NCBI RefSeq assembly: GCF_002778285.1
Contig: NZ_NESM01000001.1
Span: forward strand, 1,758,501-1,822,500
Direction: 5' to 3'
Source: Limnohabitans sp. 15K
GTDB lineage: Bacteria > Pseudomonadota > Gammaproteobacteria > Burkholderiales > Burkholderiaceae_C
DNA: 64,000 nucleotides
Within the stretch, counting starts at the first letter, position 1. The number at the start of each line of letters is the position of its first letter. Shown in pieces: positions 7,153 to 14,897 of the stretch. Position numbers and translations under genes: made by a program. The notes beneath the pieces are model-generated. The model did not search any database. It had not been told where the DNA came from and saw only the letters and a program-made list of their open reading frames with translations.

Positions 7153-9627
7153 TTGGACAAGAAACAACTCTCCGAAAGCGACATCTGCGACAAGTTCATC
7201 CGCCCCGCCATGGAGCAGGCCGGGTGGCACGGGCTCGACCAGATTTACCGTGAGTTTCCCTTGCGGGCAGGGCGTGTCAGTGTGCGCGGTAACAAAGCCC
7301 ACCGCGACCAAAGCACTGTGCTGCGGGCCGACTACGCCTTGTTTTTCAAAGCCAACATCCCTATTGCGGTGGTCGAGGCCAAAGACAACAACAAGCCCAT
7401 GGGCTCGGGCATGGCCCAAGCCATCAACTACGCCGAGCTGCTGGGCGTGCCCTTTTGCTTTGCCAGCAATGGCGACGGGTTCGTGTTCCGCGACGCCACA
7501 TTGGCCGATGGCGTGCTGGAGAAAAACCTCACCTTGGACGAATTCCCCTCGCCGCAAGACCTGTGGGAGCGCTATTGCGCTTGGAAAGGCTGGACGCCCG
7601 CCGTTCGCCAAGTGGCCGAGTTTGACTACGCACCCAGCAAAACGCCGCGTTACTACCAAATCAACGCCATCAACCGCACGGTCGAGGCCATTGCCCAAGG
7701 CCAAAACCGCGCCATGCTCGTCATGGCCACTGGCACCGGCAAGACCTACACCGCGTTCCAGATCATCTGGCGCTTGTGGAAGAGCGGTGCCAAAAAGCGC
7801 ATCCTGTTTCTGGCCGACCGCAACATTCTGATCGACCAGACCATGGTCAACGACTTTCGGCCCTTCAAGGGCGCGATGGCCAAGCTCAGCCCCAACGCCA
7901 AAGGCGTAGAACGTGTTGACGCCCAAGGCCAGGTCACATTGGAAAACGTAGACCTTGCCGTCAACAAAACCACCAAGCTGGTTGATAAGAGCTACGAGAT
8001 TTACCTTTCGCTCTACCAGGCCGTCACCGGCACTGAAGAAGAGCGCAACATCTACAAACAGTTCAGCCCCGACTTTTTTGACCTGATCGTGGTGGACGAG
8101 TGCCACCGAGGCAGCGCCAACGAAGACTCGGCTTGGCGCGAGATCCTCACGTATTTCGGCAATGCCGCGCAGGTGGGCCTGACGGCCACGCCCAAAGAAA
8201 CGCAAGACACCTCCAACAGCGATTACTTTGGCGAGCCCATCTACACCTACAGCCTCAAGCAAGGCATCGAAGACGGCTTTTTGTCGCCCTATAAAGTCGT
8301 GCGGGTGGACCTCGACAAAGACACCTTTGGCTGGCGGCCCACGCAGGGCATGACCGACAAACACGGCCACCTGATCGAAGACCGCATCTACAACGCCACC
8401 GACATGAACCGCAAATTGGTTCTGGAGCAGCGCGACCAAGTGGTGGCCGCCAAGGTCACCGAATACCTCAAGGCCACCGACCGCTACGCCAAGACCATCG
8501 TGTTTTGCGAAGACATCGACCACGCCGCCCGCATGCGCCAAGCGCTGGCCAATGCCAACGCTGACATTTGCAAAGACCACCCTCACTACGTGGTGCAAAT
8601 CACGGGCGACAACGCCGAAGGCAAAGGCCAGCTCGACAACTTTATCGACCCAGAAAAGCCCTACCCCGTGATCGCCACCACCTCCAAGCTCATGAGCACC
8701 GGGGTGGACGCACAAACCTGCAAGCTCATCGTGCTGGACCAGAACATCAAGTCCATGACGCTGTTCAAGCAGATCATTGGCCGGGGCACCCGTCTGCGCG
8801 AAGATCTGGGCAAAACCTGGTTCACCATCCTCGACTTCAAACGCGCCACCGAGCTGTTTGCCGACCCCAAGTTTGACGGTGAACCCGTGCAGATTTACCA
8901 GCCCAAAGGCGATGAACCTGTCACCCCGCCAGATGACTTGCCAGGCGCAGTGGGCGCAATTGGCCGTTTGACGACAGGCCAACCCGATCCATTGGATGGC
9001 CCCTTTGGCGCACAAGCAGGCGGTTACACCGCGCCCGGTGCAGGCGGTGATGTTGAGCCTAAAAAATACGTCCTCGGCGGCATGGTCACCGTGGCGGTAG
9101 CACGCGAGCGTGTGCAATACCTCAGCGCCGACGGCAAGCTCATCACCGAAAGCCTGCGCGACTACACCCGCATCAACTTGGCCAAGCAATACGACTCGCT
9201 CGACAAATTCTTGCAAGCCTGGAACGACGCCGACCGCAAAGCTGCTTTGGTGGAAGAGCTGGAAAAACAGGGTGTGCTGATCGAAGCACTGGCCGAAGAA
9301 ATTGGCAAAGACCTTGACCCCTTTGATTTGCTTTTGCATGTGGCCTACAACATGCCGCCCCTGACCCGCCGTGAACGCGCCAACCGCGTCAAAAAGCGGA
9401 ACGCCTTCACCCAATACGGCCCTGTGGCACGCAAGGTGATCGACGCACTGATCGACAAATACGCCGACGAAGGCATCGCCACCATCGAGAGCAACGAAGT
9501 CCTGAAGGTCCAACCCTTCACCGACTTTGGCAGCCCCGTGGAACTCATCAAAAGCTTTGGCGGTCGCCCCCAATACCTGGGCGCACTGCAAACGCTGGAG
9601 CGCGAGCTTTACGCCGCCAAACCCTAA
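7153..9627 (+). CDS. hsdR: Type I restriction enzyme, restriction/translocase subunit HsdR
   Basis: The 824-residue protein starts with a PD-(D/E)xK-like nuclease region (VVEAKDNNKPMG near residue 74). A superfamily 2 helicase motor follows: Walker A MATGTGKT near residue 190, the DECH box near 315, and motif VI QIIGRGTRLRED near 540. A C-terminal EcoEI-type region ends the protein. It cuts and translocates foreign DNA when assembled with HsdM and HsdS. The TTG at 7153 is the first in-frame start that keeps the family N-terminus; no ATG or GTG lies close upstream, so the start is less certain than the gene. The hsdM gene follows after 9 bp. Confidence 0.92.
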   Translation: MDKKQLSESDICDKFIRPAMEQAGWHGLDQIYREFPLRAGRVSVRGNKAHRDQSTVLRADYALFFKANIPIAVVEAKDNNKPMGSGMAQAINYAELLGVPFCFASNGDGFVFRDATLADGVLEKNLTLDEFPSPQDLWERYCAWKGWTPAVRQVAEFDYAPSKTPRYYQINAINRTVEAIAQGQNRAMLVMATGTGKTYTAFQIIWRLWKSGAKKRILFLADRNILIDQTMVNDFRPFKGAMAKLSPNAKGVERVDAQGQVTLENVDLAVNKTTKLVDKSYEIYLSLYQAVTGTEEERNIYKQFSPDFFDLIVVDECHRGSANEDSAWREILTYFGNAAQVGLTATPKETQDTSNSDYFGEPIYTYSLKQGIEDGFLSPYKVVRVDLDKDTFGWRPTQGMTDKHGHLIEDRIYNATDMNRKLVLEQRDQVVAAKVTEYLKATDRYAKTIVFCEDIDHAARMRQALANANADICKDHPHYVVQITGDNAEGKGQLDNFIDPEKPYPVIATTSKLMSTGVDAQTCKLIVLDQNIKSMTLFKQIIGRGTRLREDLGKTWFTILDFKRATELFADPKFDGEPVQIYQPKGDEPVTPPDDLPGAVGAIGRLTTGQPDPLDGPFGAQAGGYTAPGAGGDVEPKKYVLGGMVTVAVARERVQYLSADGKLITESLRDYTRINLAKQYDSLDKFLQAWNDADRKAALVEELEKQGVLIEALAEEIGKDLDPFDLLLHVAYNMPPLTRRERANRVKKRNAFTQYGPVARKVIDALIDKYADEGIATIESNEVLKVQPFTDFGSPVELIKSFGGRPQYLGALQTLERELYAAKP

Positions 9628-9636
9628 AGAATCCGA

Positions 9637-11106
9637 ATGTCCAACCTCTCCTCCGTCATCAAATCCATCCAAGACATCATGCGCCAAGACAGTGGCGTGG
9701 ATGGCGACGCGCAGCGCATCTCGCAGCTCACTTGGCTCTTGTTCCTCAAAGTGTTTGACGCGCTCGAAGAACAGCTGGAGCTGACCCGCGACGACTACAA
9801 AAGCCCCATTCCTGAGGCCATGCGCTGGCGCAACTGGGCTACCGACGCCGAAGGCATCACAGGTGATGCCCTGCTGGACTTTGTGAACAACCAGCTCTTT
9901 GCCACCCTCAAAAGCCTGAGCGGTGACGCCCAGCGCAACCCCCGTGGCTATGTGGTGCGCGGCGTGTTTGAAGATGCCTACAACTACATGAAAAGCGGCC
10001 AGCTGCTGCGCCAGGTCATCAACAAACTCAACGCGATCGACTTCAACCGCCAGGCCGAGCGCCACCAGTTCAACGACCTCTACGAGAAAATCCTCAAAGA
10101 CCTGCAAAGCGCAGGCAACGCGGGCGAGTTCTACACCCCCCGCGCCGTGACGCAGTTCATGGTGGACATGGTCAACCCCCAGCTGGGCGAGCGCGTGATG
10201 GACCCGGCCACCGGCACGGGCGGCTTTTTGGTCTGCGCCATCGAGCACCTGCGCAAACAAGTGCACAACACCGACGAAGAAGCCACGCTGCAAAACAGCA
10301 TCCTGGGCGTTGAGAAAAAACAAATGCCCCACATGCTCTGCGTGACCAACCTCATGCTGCACGGCATCGAAGTGCCCAGCCTGGTCCGCCACGACAACAC
10401 CCTGAGCCGCCCGCTGCGCGACTACACACCCGCTGAGCGCGTGGACGTGATCTTGACCAACCCGCCTTTTGGCGGCATTGAAGAGCCGGGCATCGAGCAA
10501 GGCTTTCCGGCCGATGTGCGCACCAAAGAAACGGCGGATTTGTTTTTGGTGCTCATCAAACACATCCTCAAAACCAACGGCCGCACCGCACTGGTGTTGC
10601 CCGACGGCACGCTGTTTGGCGAAGGCGTGAAGACCCGCATCAAAGAACAACTGCTGGCCGAATGCAACCTGCACACCATCGTGCGCCTGCCCAACGGCGT
10701 GTTTGCGCCCTACACAGGCATTAAAACCAACCTGCTCTTTTTCACCAAGGGCAAGCCCACCGAACACGTTTGGTACTACGAGCACCCCTACCCAGCGGGC
10801 GTGAAGAACTACAACAAAACCAAGCCCATCCGCATCGAAGAATTCGACGCTGAAAAAGCCTGGTGGGGCACCGAGGCCGATGGCTTTGCCGCCCGCGTGG
10901 AAAACGAACGCGCTTGGAAGGTGAGCATCGACCAGATCAAAGCCGCCAACTACAACCTCGACCAAAAGAATCCGCATGCCGCCGAAGTGGTGAGCCACGA
11001 CCCCGAGCAACTGCTGGCCGACTACGCCCGCCTGCAAACCGAGGCGCAAAGCCTGCGCGACCAACTCAAAAGCATCCTCGCCCAATCGCTGGGAGCCCCA
11101 GCGTGA
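9637..11106 (+). CDS. hsdM: Type I restriction-modification methyltransferase subunit HsdM
   Basis: The 489-residue N6-adenine methyltransferase has the N-terminal HsdM helical domain and the catalytic domain. The AdoMet motif I is PATGTGGF near residue 190 and the catalytic motif IV is NPPF near residue 274. It methylates the recognition site together with HsdS and protects host DNA. Its stop overlaps the hsdS start in a GTGA junction. Its GC content and codon use resemble the flanking chromosome. Confidence 0.94.
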   Translation: MSNLSSVIKSIQDIMRQDSGVDGDAQRISQLTWLLFLKVFDALEEQLELTRDDYKSPIPEAMRWRNWATDAEGITGDALLDFVNNQLFATLKSLSGDAQRNPRGYVVRGVFEDAYNYMKSGQLLRQVINKLNAIDFNRQAERHQFNDLYEKILKDLQSAGNAGEFYTPRAVTQFMVDMVNPQLGERVMDPATGTGGFLVCAIEHLRKQVHNTDEEATLQNSILGVEKKQMPHMLCVTNLMLHGIEVPSLVRHDNTLSRPLRDYTPAERVDVILTNPPFGGIEEPGIEQGFPADVRTKETADLFLVLIKHILKTNGRTALVLPDGTLFGEGVKTRIKEQLLAECNLHTIVRLPNGVFAPYTGIKTNLLFFTKGKPTEHVWYYEHPYPAGVKNYNKTKPIRIEEFDAEKAWWGTEADGFAARVENERAWKVSIDQIKAANYNLDQKNPHAAEVVSHDPEQLLADYARLQTEAQSLRDQLKSILAQSLGAPA

Positions 11107-12854
11107 GCGCAGAGCTGACGGCGCAAGAACCCAGCGCCAAATACCTGGTGAATTTGCAGCCCCCACTGGTACGGCATTTTGACTTGATCGCCCAAGCCCC
11201 CGGCGGCGTGGCCCGCCTGCGCGAACTCATCTTGACGTTGGCCGTGCAAGGCAAGTTGGTGCCGCAAGACCCGAACGATGAACCGGCGAGTGAACTGCTC
11301 GAGAAAATCAGGGTTGAGAAAGACCGACTGATTGCAGAAGGCAAGATCAAGCGGGACAAGCCGTTCGCCGAAATTACTGATGAAGAAAAGCCCTTTGAGT
11401 TGCCTACAAATTGGTCATGGTGCAAAGGTCGCGAAATATTCAACGTGATTCGTGGTGTGACTTATCAAAAAACTGATGCACGCGAAACATTTGTCGAAGA
11501 ACACCTCCCACTGCTGCGAGCCAATAATATTCAAGCAACTATCAACCTCGATGGTCTTGTATATGTTCCAAGGCATTTGGTCTCGGATGACCAGTGCTTA
11601 CGCAAAGGTGACTACCTTGTGTGCTTGGCTAGTGGCAGCAAAAAGCTTGTAGGTAAGGCTGCACCTTTCACCTCAGATGTAGCTTGCACGTTTGGCGCTT
11701 TTTGCGGGGTAATTCGTCCGTTATCTGAAATGGACTTTCTCGCAATTTACCTTTCAAGCCCGCTGTATCGGGATACTGTTTCGGCAGCCTCAGCAGGCAT
11801 TGGAATCAATAACCTCAAGGGGACATCACTCCTCGGGCTTGATATTCCGTTACCACCACTGGCCGAGCAATCCCGCATAGTCACCCGCGTCGAAGAGTTG
11901 ATGCAACTCTGCGACGCCCTCGAAGCCAGCGGCCGACTCGAAGCGCAGCAACACACCCAACTCGTCAACACCTTGCTTGGCACGCTCACCCAAAGCGAAT
12001 CGCCCGAGGCACTGGCCGACAACTGGCAACGCATCGCCACCCACTTCGACGTGCTGCTCGACCGCCCCGAAGCCGTGGACGCCCTCGAACAAACCATCCT
12101 CCAACTCGCAGTGCGCGGCCTCCTCGTCCCCCAAGACCCCACCGACGAACCCGCCAGCGTCCTACTGCAAAAAATCCGCACCGAAAAAGACCACCTCATC
12201 GCCCAAGGCAAGATCAAACGCGACAAACCCTTGCTACCCATCACCGACGAAGAAAAACCGTTTGAGTTGCCGCAGGGGTGGGAGTGGGTTTCGTTGGGCT
12301 TGTTGACGTCATTTGTCACAAGCGGATCTAGAAGCTGGAAAGACTTTTATTCAGCTGAAGGGGCAACTTTTATCCGCTCCCAAGATATCAAGTACGACCG
12401 CCTAGAGTTCGATGAGCGTGCGTATGTGAAATTGCCAATTGGCACTGAGGGCGTCCGAACACAGGTCCGCCTTCACGATGTATTGATCACTATTACTGGT
12501 GCAAATGTAGGCAAGGCAGCTGTAGTCGCTCAGTCGATGGATGAAGCGTATGTAAGCCAGCATGTTGCACTTGTAAGGCTTTGCGATACTCGGTTAGTGG
12601 ACTTTTTGCATCTGTGGCTTGTGAGTGAAGGCGAGGGCAGAAAACTACTTTTGATGAGTAGCTATGGGGCAAAGCCGGGACTTAACTTGCAGAACATCAA
12701 TGATTTGCCAGTTCCACTTCCGCCGATCGCTGAACAATCTCGCATCGTCATCCATGTCAACGAACTCCGCAGCCTTTGCGCTGATTTACGCCAACGCCTA
12801 GCAGCCGGGCAAACCGTGCAGTCGCATTTGGCGGATGCCTTGGTGACTGGTTAA
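11103..12854 (+). CDS. hsdS: Type I restriction-modification specificity subunit HsdS
   Basis: The 583-residue protein has two target-recognition domains, each preceded by a near-identical conserved block: LAVQGKLVPQDPNDEPASEL and LAVRGLLVPQDPTDEPASVL, both continuing into KIKRDKP...ITDEEKPFELP. Each half ends in PPLAEQSRIV or PPIAEQSRIV. The GTG at 11103 overlaps the hsdM stop; the frame stays open further upstream inside hsdM, but that part is only a shadow. The two target-recognition stretches (roughly 11410-11850 and 12290-12720) look more AT-rich than the conserved blocks. This is usual for horizontally exchanged specificity domains. The DNA target cannot be read from the sequence. Confidence 0.93.
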   Translation: MSAELTAQEPSAKYLVNLQPPLVRHFDLIAQAPGGVARLRELILTLAVQGKLVPQDPNDEPASELLEKIRVEKDRLIAEGKIKRDKPFAEITDEEKPFELPTNWSWCKGREIFNVIRGVTYQKTDARETFVEEHLPLLRANNIQATINLDGLVYVPRHLVSDDQCLRKGDYLVCLASGSKKLVGKAAPFTSDVACTFGAFCGVIRPLSEMDFLAIYLSSPLYRDTVSAASAGIGINNLKGTSLLGLDIPLPPLAEQSRIVTRVEELMQLCDALEASGRLEAQQHTQLVNTLLGTLTQSESPEALADNWQRIATHFDVLLDRPEAVDALEQTILQLAVRGLLVPQDPTDEPASVLLQKIRTEKDHLIAQGKIKRDKPLLPITDEEKPFELPQGWEWVSLGLLTSFVTSGSRSWKDFYSAEGATFIRSQDIKYDRLEFDERAYVKLPIGTEGVRTQVRLHDVLITITGANVGKAAVVAQSMDEAYVSQHVALVRLCDTRLVDFLHLWLVSEGEGRKLLLMSSYGAKPGLNLQNINDLPVPLPPIAEQSRIVIHVNELRSLCADLRQRLAAGQTVQSHLADALVTG

Positions 12855-12870
12855 GGCGCGCAACCAAGCT

Positions 12871-13884
12871 ATGGCTTCACGCAACGAAAAACCTTGGTTG
12901 AGTGTGGACGACCAACTCGTTCAGTTGGTGGATCGGGGCATGGCCATCAGCGACCCAGCCAAAGCCCGCGATTACTTGGAGCGCATTGGTTATTACCGGC
13001 TCAGCGGGTATTGGTATGACATGCGGGTGCGCGATGTGCCGTTTTCCCCCTTGGACCCCAAGACAGGCAGCAAGCCCAAAAAGGTGGTGATTGAGCGCCC
13101 CGTGTTGGATGCGTTCAAACCCGGCACGCGCTTTCAGGATGCGGTGGACTTGTATGTTTTCGACAAAAAGCTGCGCTTGCTGACGATGGACGCGCTGGAG
13201 CGCATCGAGATTGCTTTGCGGGTGGACTTGTCGCATTGTTTAGGCAAGGTGGACCGCTTTGCGTACATGAACCCAGCGATTTTTCACAACACCTTTGCCA
13301 GCGATGTCAGTCTGGAGTCGGGTTTGACCAAGCACCACGAATGGTTGGTCAAACACGCGAAGTTGATCAATCGGTCTCGCGAAGAGTTCATCAAACACAA
13401 CAAACAGAAATACGGCTTGCCTTTGCCCATTTGGGTGGCTTGCGAGGTGTGGGACTTCGGCTGCATGTCTACCTTGTTTGCTGGCTTGACCACCGAGATG
13501 CAAGACAACATTGCAGCCGCTTATGGCGTGAGTGATGGTCGGGTGTTTGCCAGCTGGTTGCGCAGCTTGAACTATTTGCGCAATGTGTGTGCGCACCACA
13601 GCCGCTTATGGAACCGCAACGTGGTGGACCAGCCCAAATTGCCTGCCGTGGGCGAGGTGCCAACACTGGATGGTTTTCAGGGCAACCCGAACGCCAGTTT
13701 GCGTGCCCGTCCGTTTGTGTTGCTTTGCATTTGCCAACATTTGATGACGGTGATCAACCCATCGTCAGGCTGGGGGCAGCGTTTGGTGAGCTTGCTGCAA
13801 CAAGATTTCCCGGACTTGCGTCACGTAGGACTGACGCTGAACGGCATGGGCGTCGATGCCTCTTGGGAACAGCGAGCTTGGTGA
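12871..13884 (+). CDS. Abi-family (Abi_2/AbiF-like) abortive infection protein
   Basis: The 337-residue protein begins with the Abi_2 pattern (QLVQLVDRGMAISDPAKARDYLERIGYYRLSGYW...). A HEPN-type RNase motif R-x4-H is visible in LRNVCAHHSRLWNR (about residues 235-248). Relatives cause abortive infection against phage by RNA cleavage. It lies 16 bp after hsdS in the same direction, so it is probably cotranscribed with the restriction system as a second line of defence. Phage resistance has not been shown for this copy, so its function is inferred from family and position. Confidence 0.82.
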   Translation: MASRNEKPWLSVDDQLVQLVDRGMAISDPAKARDYLERIGYYRLSGYWYDMRVRDVPFSPLDPKTGSKPKKVVIERPVLDAFKPGTRFQDAVDLYVFDKKLRLLTMDALERIEIALRVDLSHCLGKVDRFAYMNPAIFHNTFASDVSLESGLTKHHEWLVKHAKLINRSREEFIKHNKQKYGLPLPIWVACEVWDFGCMSTLFAGLTTEMQDNIAAAYGVSDGRVFASWLRSLNYLRNVCAHHSRLWNRNVVDQPKLPAVGEVPTLDGFQGNPNASLRARPFVLLCICQHLMTVINPSSGWGQRLVSLLQQDFPDLRHVGLTLNGMGVDASWEQRAW

Positions 13885-14491
13885 GCGGCCAAAGAAAAAC
13901 CCCCAAGCAGCATGACGCCGAAGCGCTTTGCCGAAGGGGGCCGTGTTGTGAGTAGTTTACCAAAACCGCCAGTGGATATCCAAAATCGGCCTTTGAAAAG
14001 CCCTCTGTTTGTTATCTGGAGCATGAGAAAATAACCCGTCCAGCCGGGAAAAATCCAAATAATTCAATGACTTGCGTAATTAGTTGTTATCTTTGACGCC
14101 ATCTGAAAGAGCCCATGCCCATCCAACATGCCAGCTTGAGACACCGGCCTTTAAGAAATTGAAAGCCACGACATACGCCCTTGGGCATACTGGTACGCCT
14201 TATTACTGGCTGCGAACTGTGAGTGGCGAATGCCGAATTTGGGCCAACAGCCGAGATTGCTGGCGCTGAATGGGTTGCGAATGCCAACGCAACATCTCAC
14301 ATTGCCCTGACTGCGCACCCGTTCAGCAACCGTCTGGTGCTTGTATAAGGCTGAAAAATTAGATTTGGCTTCAGCTAAGAAAGCGGGTCTTTCGCGGCTA
14401 AGTGACTGATTTCATTGATGTCTAAACGTTCAAATCTGAAATGACTAGACAAGAAAACAGCAAGTCTCAGGCTGTTCATCTTGAGTTGTCA
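13885..14491. other. Gene-free stretch with small direct and inverted repeats
   Basis: About 600 bp with no convincing gene on either strand. The GC content drops and stop codons are frequent. GGCATTCGC followed by AC or CAC occurs twice on the minus strand (near 14230 and 14285), and TTGCG/CGCAA can form a small hairpin at 14276-14293. It may be a scar of gene insertion or decay at the right edge of the defence block. Confidence 0.5.
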
Positions 14492-14695
14492 TCAACCGCG
14501 ATAGGGTTTGGCCAGTTGACCTTTCTTGTTCAGGATGCCCGCTCGGATGAGGAATTCTTGAGCGGTTTTTTGGGATTTACGAATCTCACCCCCAAAAGCT
14601 TGCATGTCGGCAATGCGTTCATCGGGCGTCATGATGACGACGGATTTGCCGCGAGGCGGTGAGGCCACTTTGCTGGGGCTTGTGTTGGTGGTCAT
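14492..14695 (-). CDS. Small conserved hypothetical protein
   Basis: The 67-residue protein starts at MTTNTSPSKVASPPRGKS and contains TPDERIADMQAFGGEIRKSQKTAQEFLIRAGILNKKGQLAKPYRG. The N-terminus is low-complexity. The C-terminal 45 residues look like a compact helical unit ending in a basic tail. The sequence reads like a short conserved protein of proteobacteria, but its function is not recognised. The ATG at 14695 is preferred to one 30 bases upstream because the extra residues are not informative. It stands alone between the defence block and the riboswitch. Confidence 0.55.
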   Translation of the reverse strand: MTTNTSPSKVASPPRGKSVVIMTPDERIADMQAFGGEIRKSQKTAQEFLIRAGILNKKGQLAKPYRG

Positions 14696-14782
14696 GAACG
14701 AATGGCTCTGAATAGCTGCTTTCAAGCGACTCTACCTTGTCATTTGAGAGTTGAGAATTAGAAGGGCTTAAAATCCCCCCTT

Positions 14783-14895
14783 CCCCAAGGAGCGTTGCAG
14801 CCCGCCGCCGTCAAGGCGCAGCAGGTCAGGCTTGGGGCCGTTCAATGTCTGAATGATCTTGCACAACGACGCTCACCTGTAAGCCCAAGGTGAGC
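14783..14895 (+). promoter_or_regulatory. SAH (S-adenosylhomocysteine) riboswitch with Shine-Dalgarno-sequestering platform
   Basis: The conserved SAH-riboswitch cores AAGGAGCGTTGCAGC (14787-14801) and CAACGACGCTCACCT (14864-14878) are present. P1 pairs CCCCAAG (14783-14789) with CTTGGGG (14831-14837). An internal hairpin is CGCC/GGCG (14806-14818). The pseudoknot pairs GAGCG..TTG (14790-14797) with CAACGACGCTC (14864-14874). Downstream, GCTCACCT (14871-14878) is also exactly complementary to AGGTGAGC (14888-14895), which holds the ribosome site of the next gene. SAH binding would free that site, so this should be an ON switch, as known for the class. Confidence 0.88.
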
Positions 14896-14897
14896 CT

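Noticed and set aside
6886..11166. A 4.3-kb open frame on the minus strand opposite cynS, hsdR and hsdM
   Set aside because: It is antisense to three well-supported genes, has a low-complexity Val/Phe/Gly/His composition typical of mirrored codon bias, and resembles no family.
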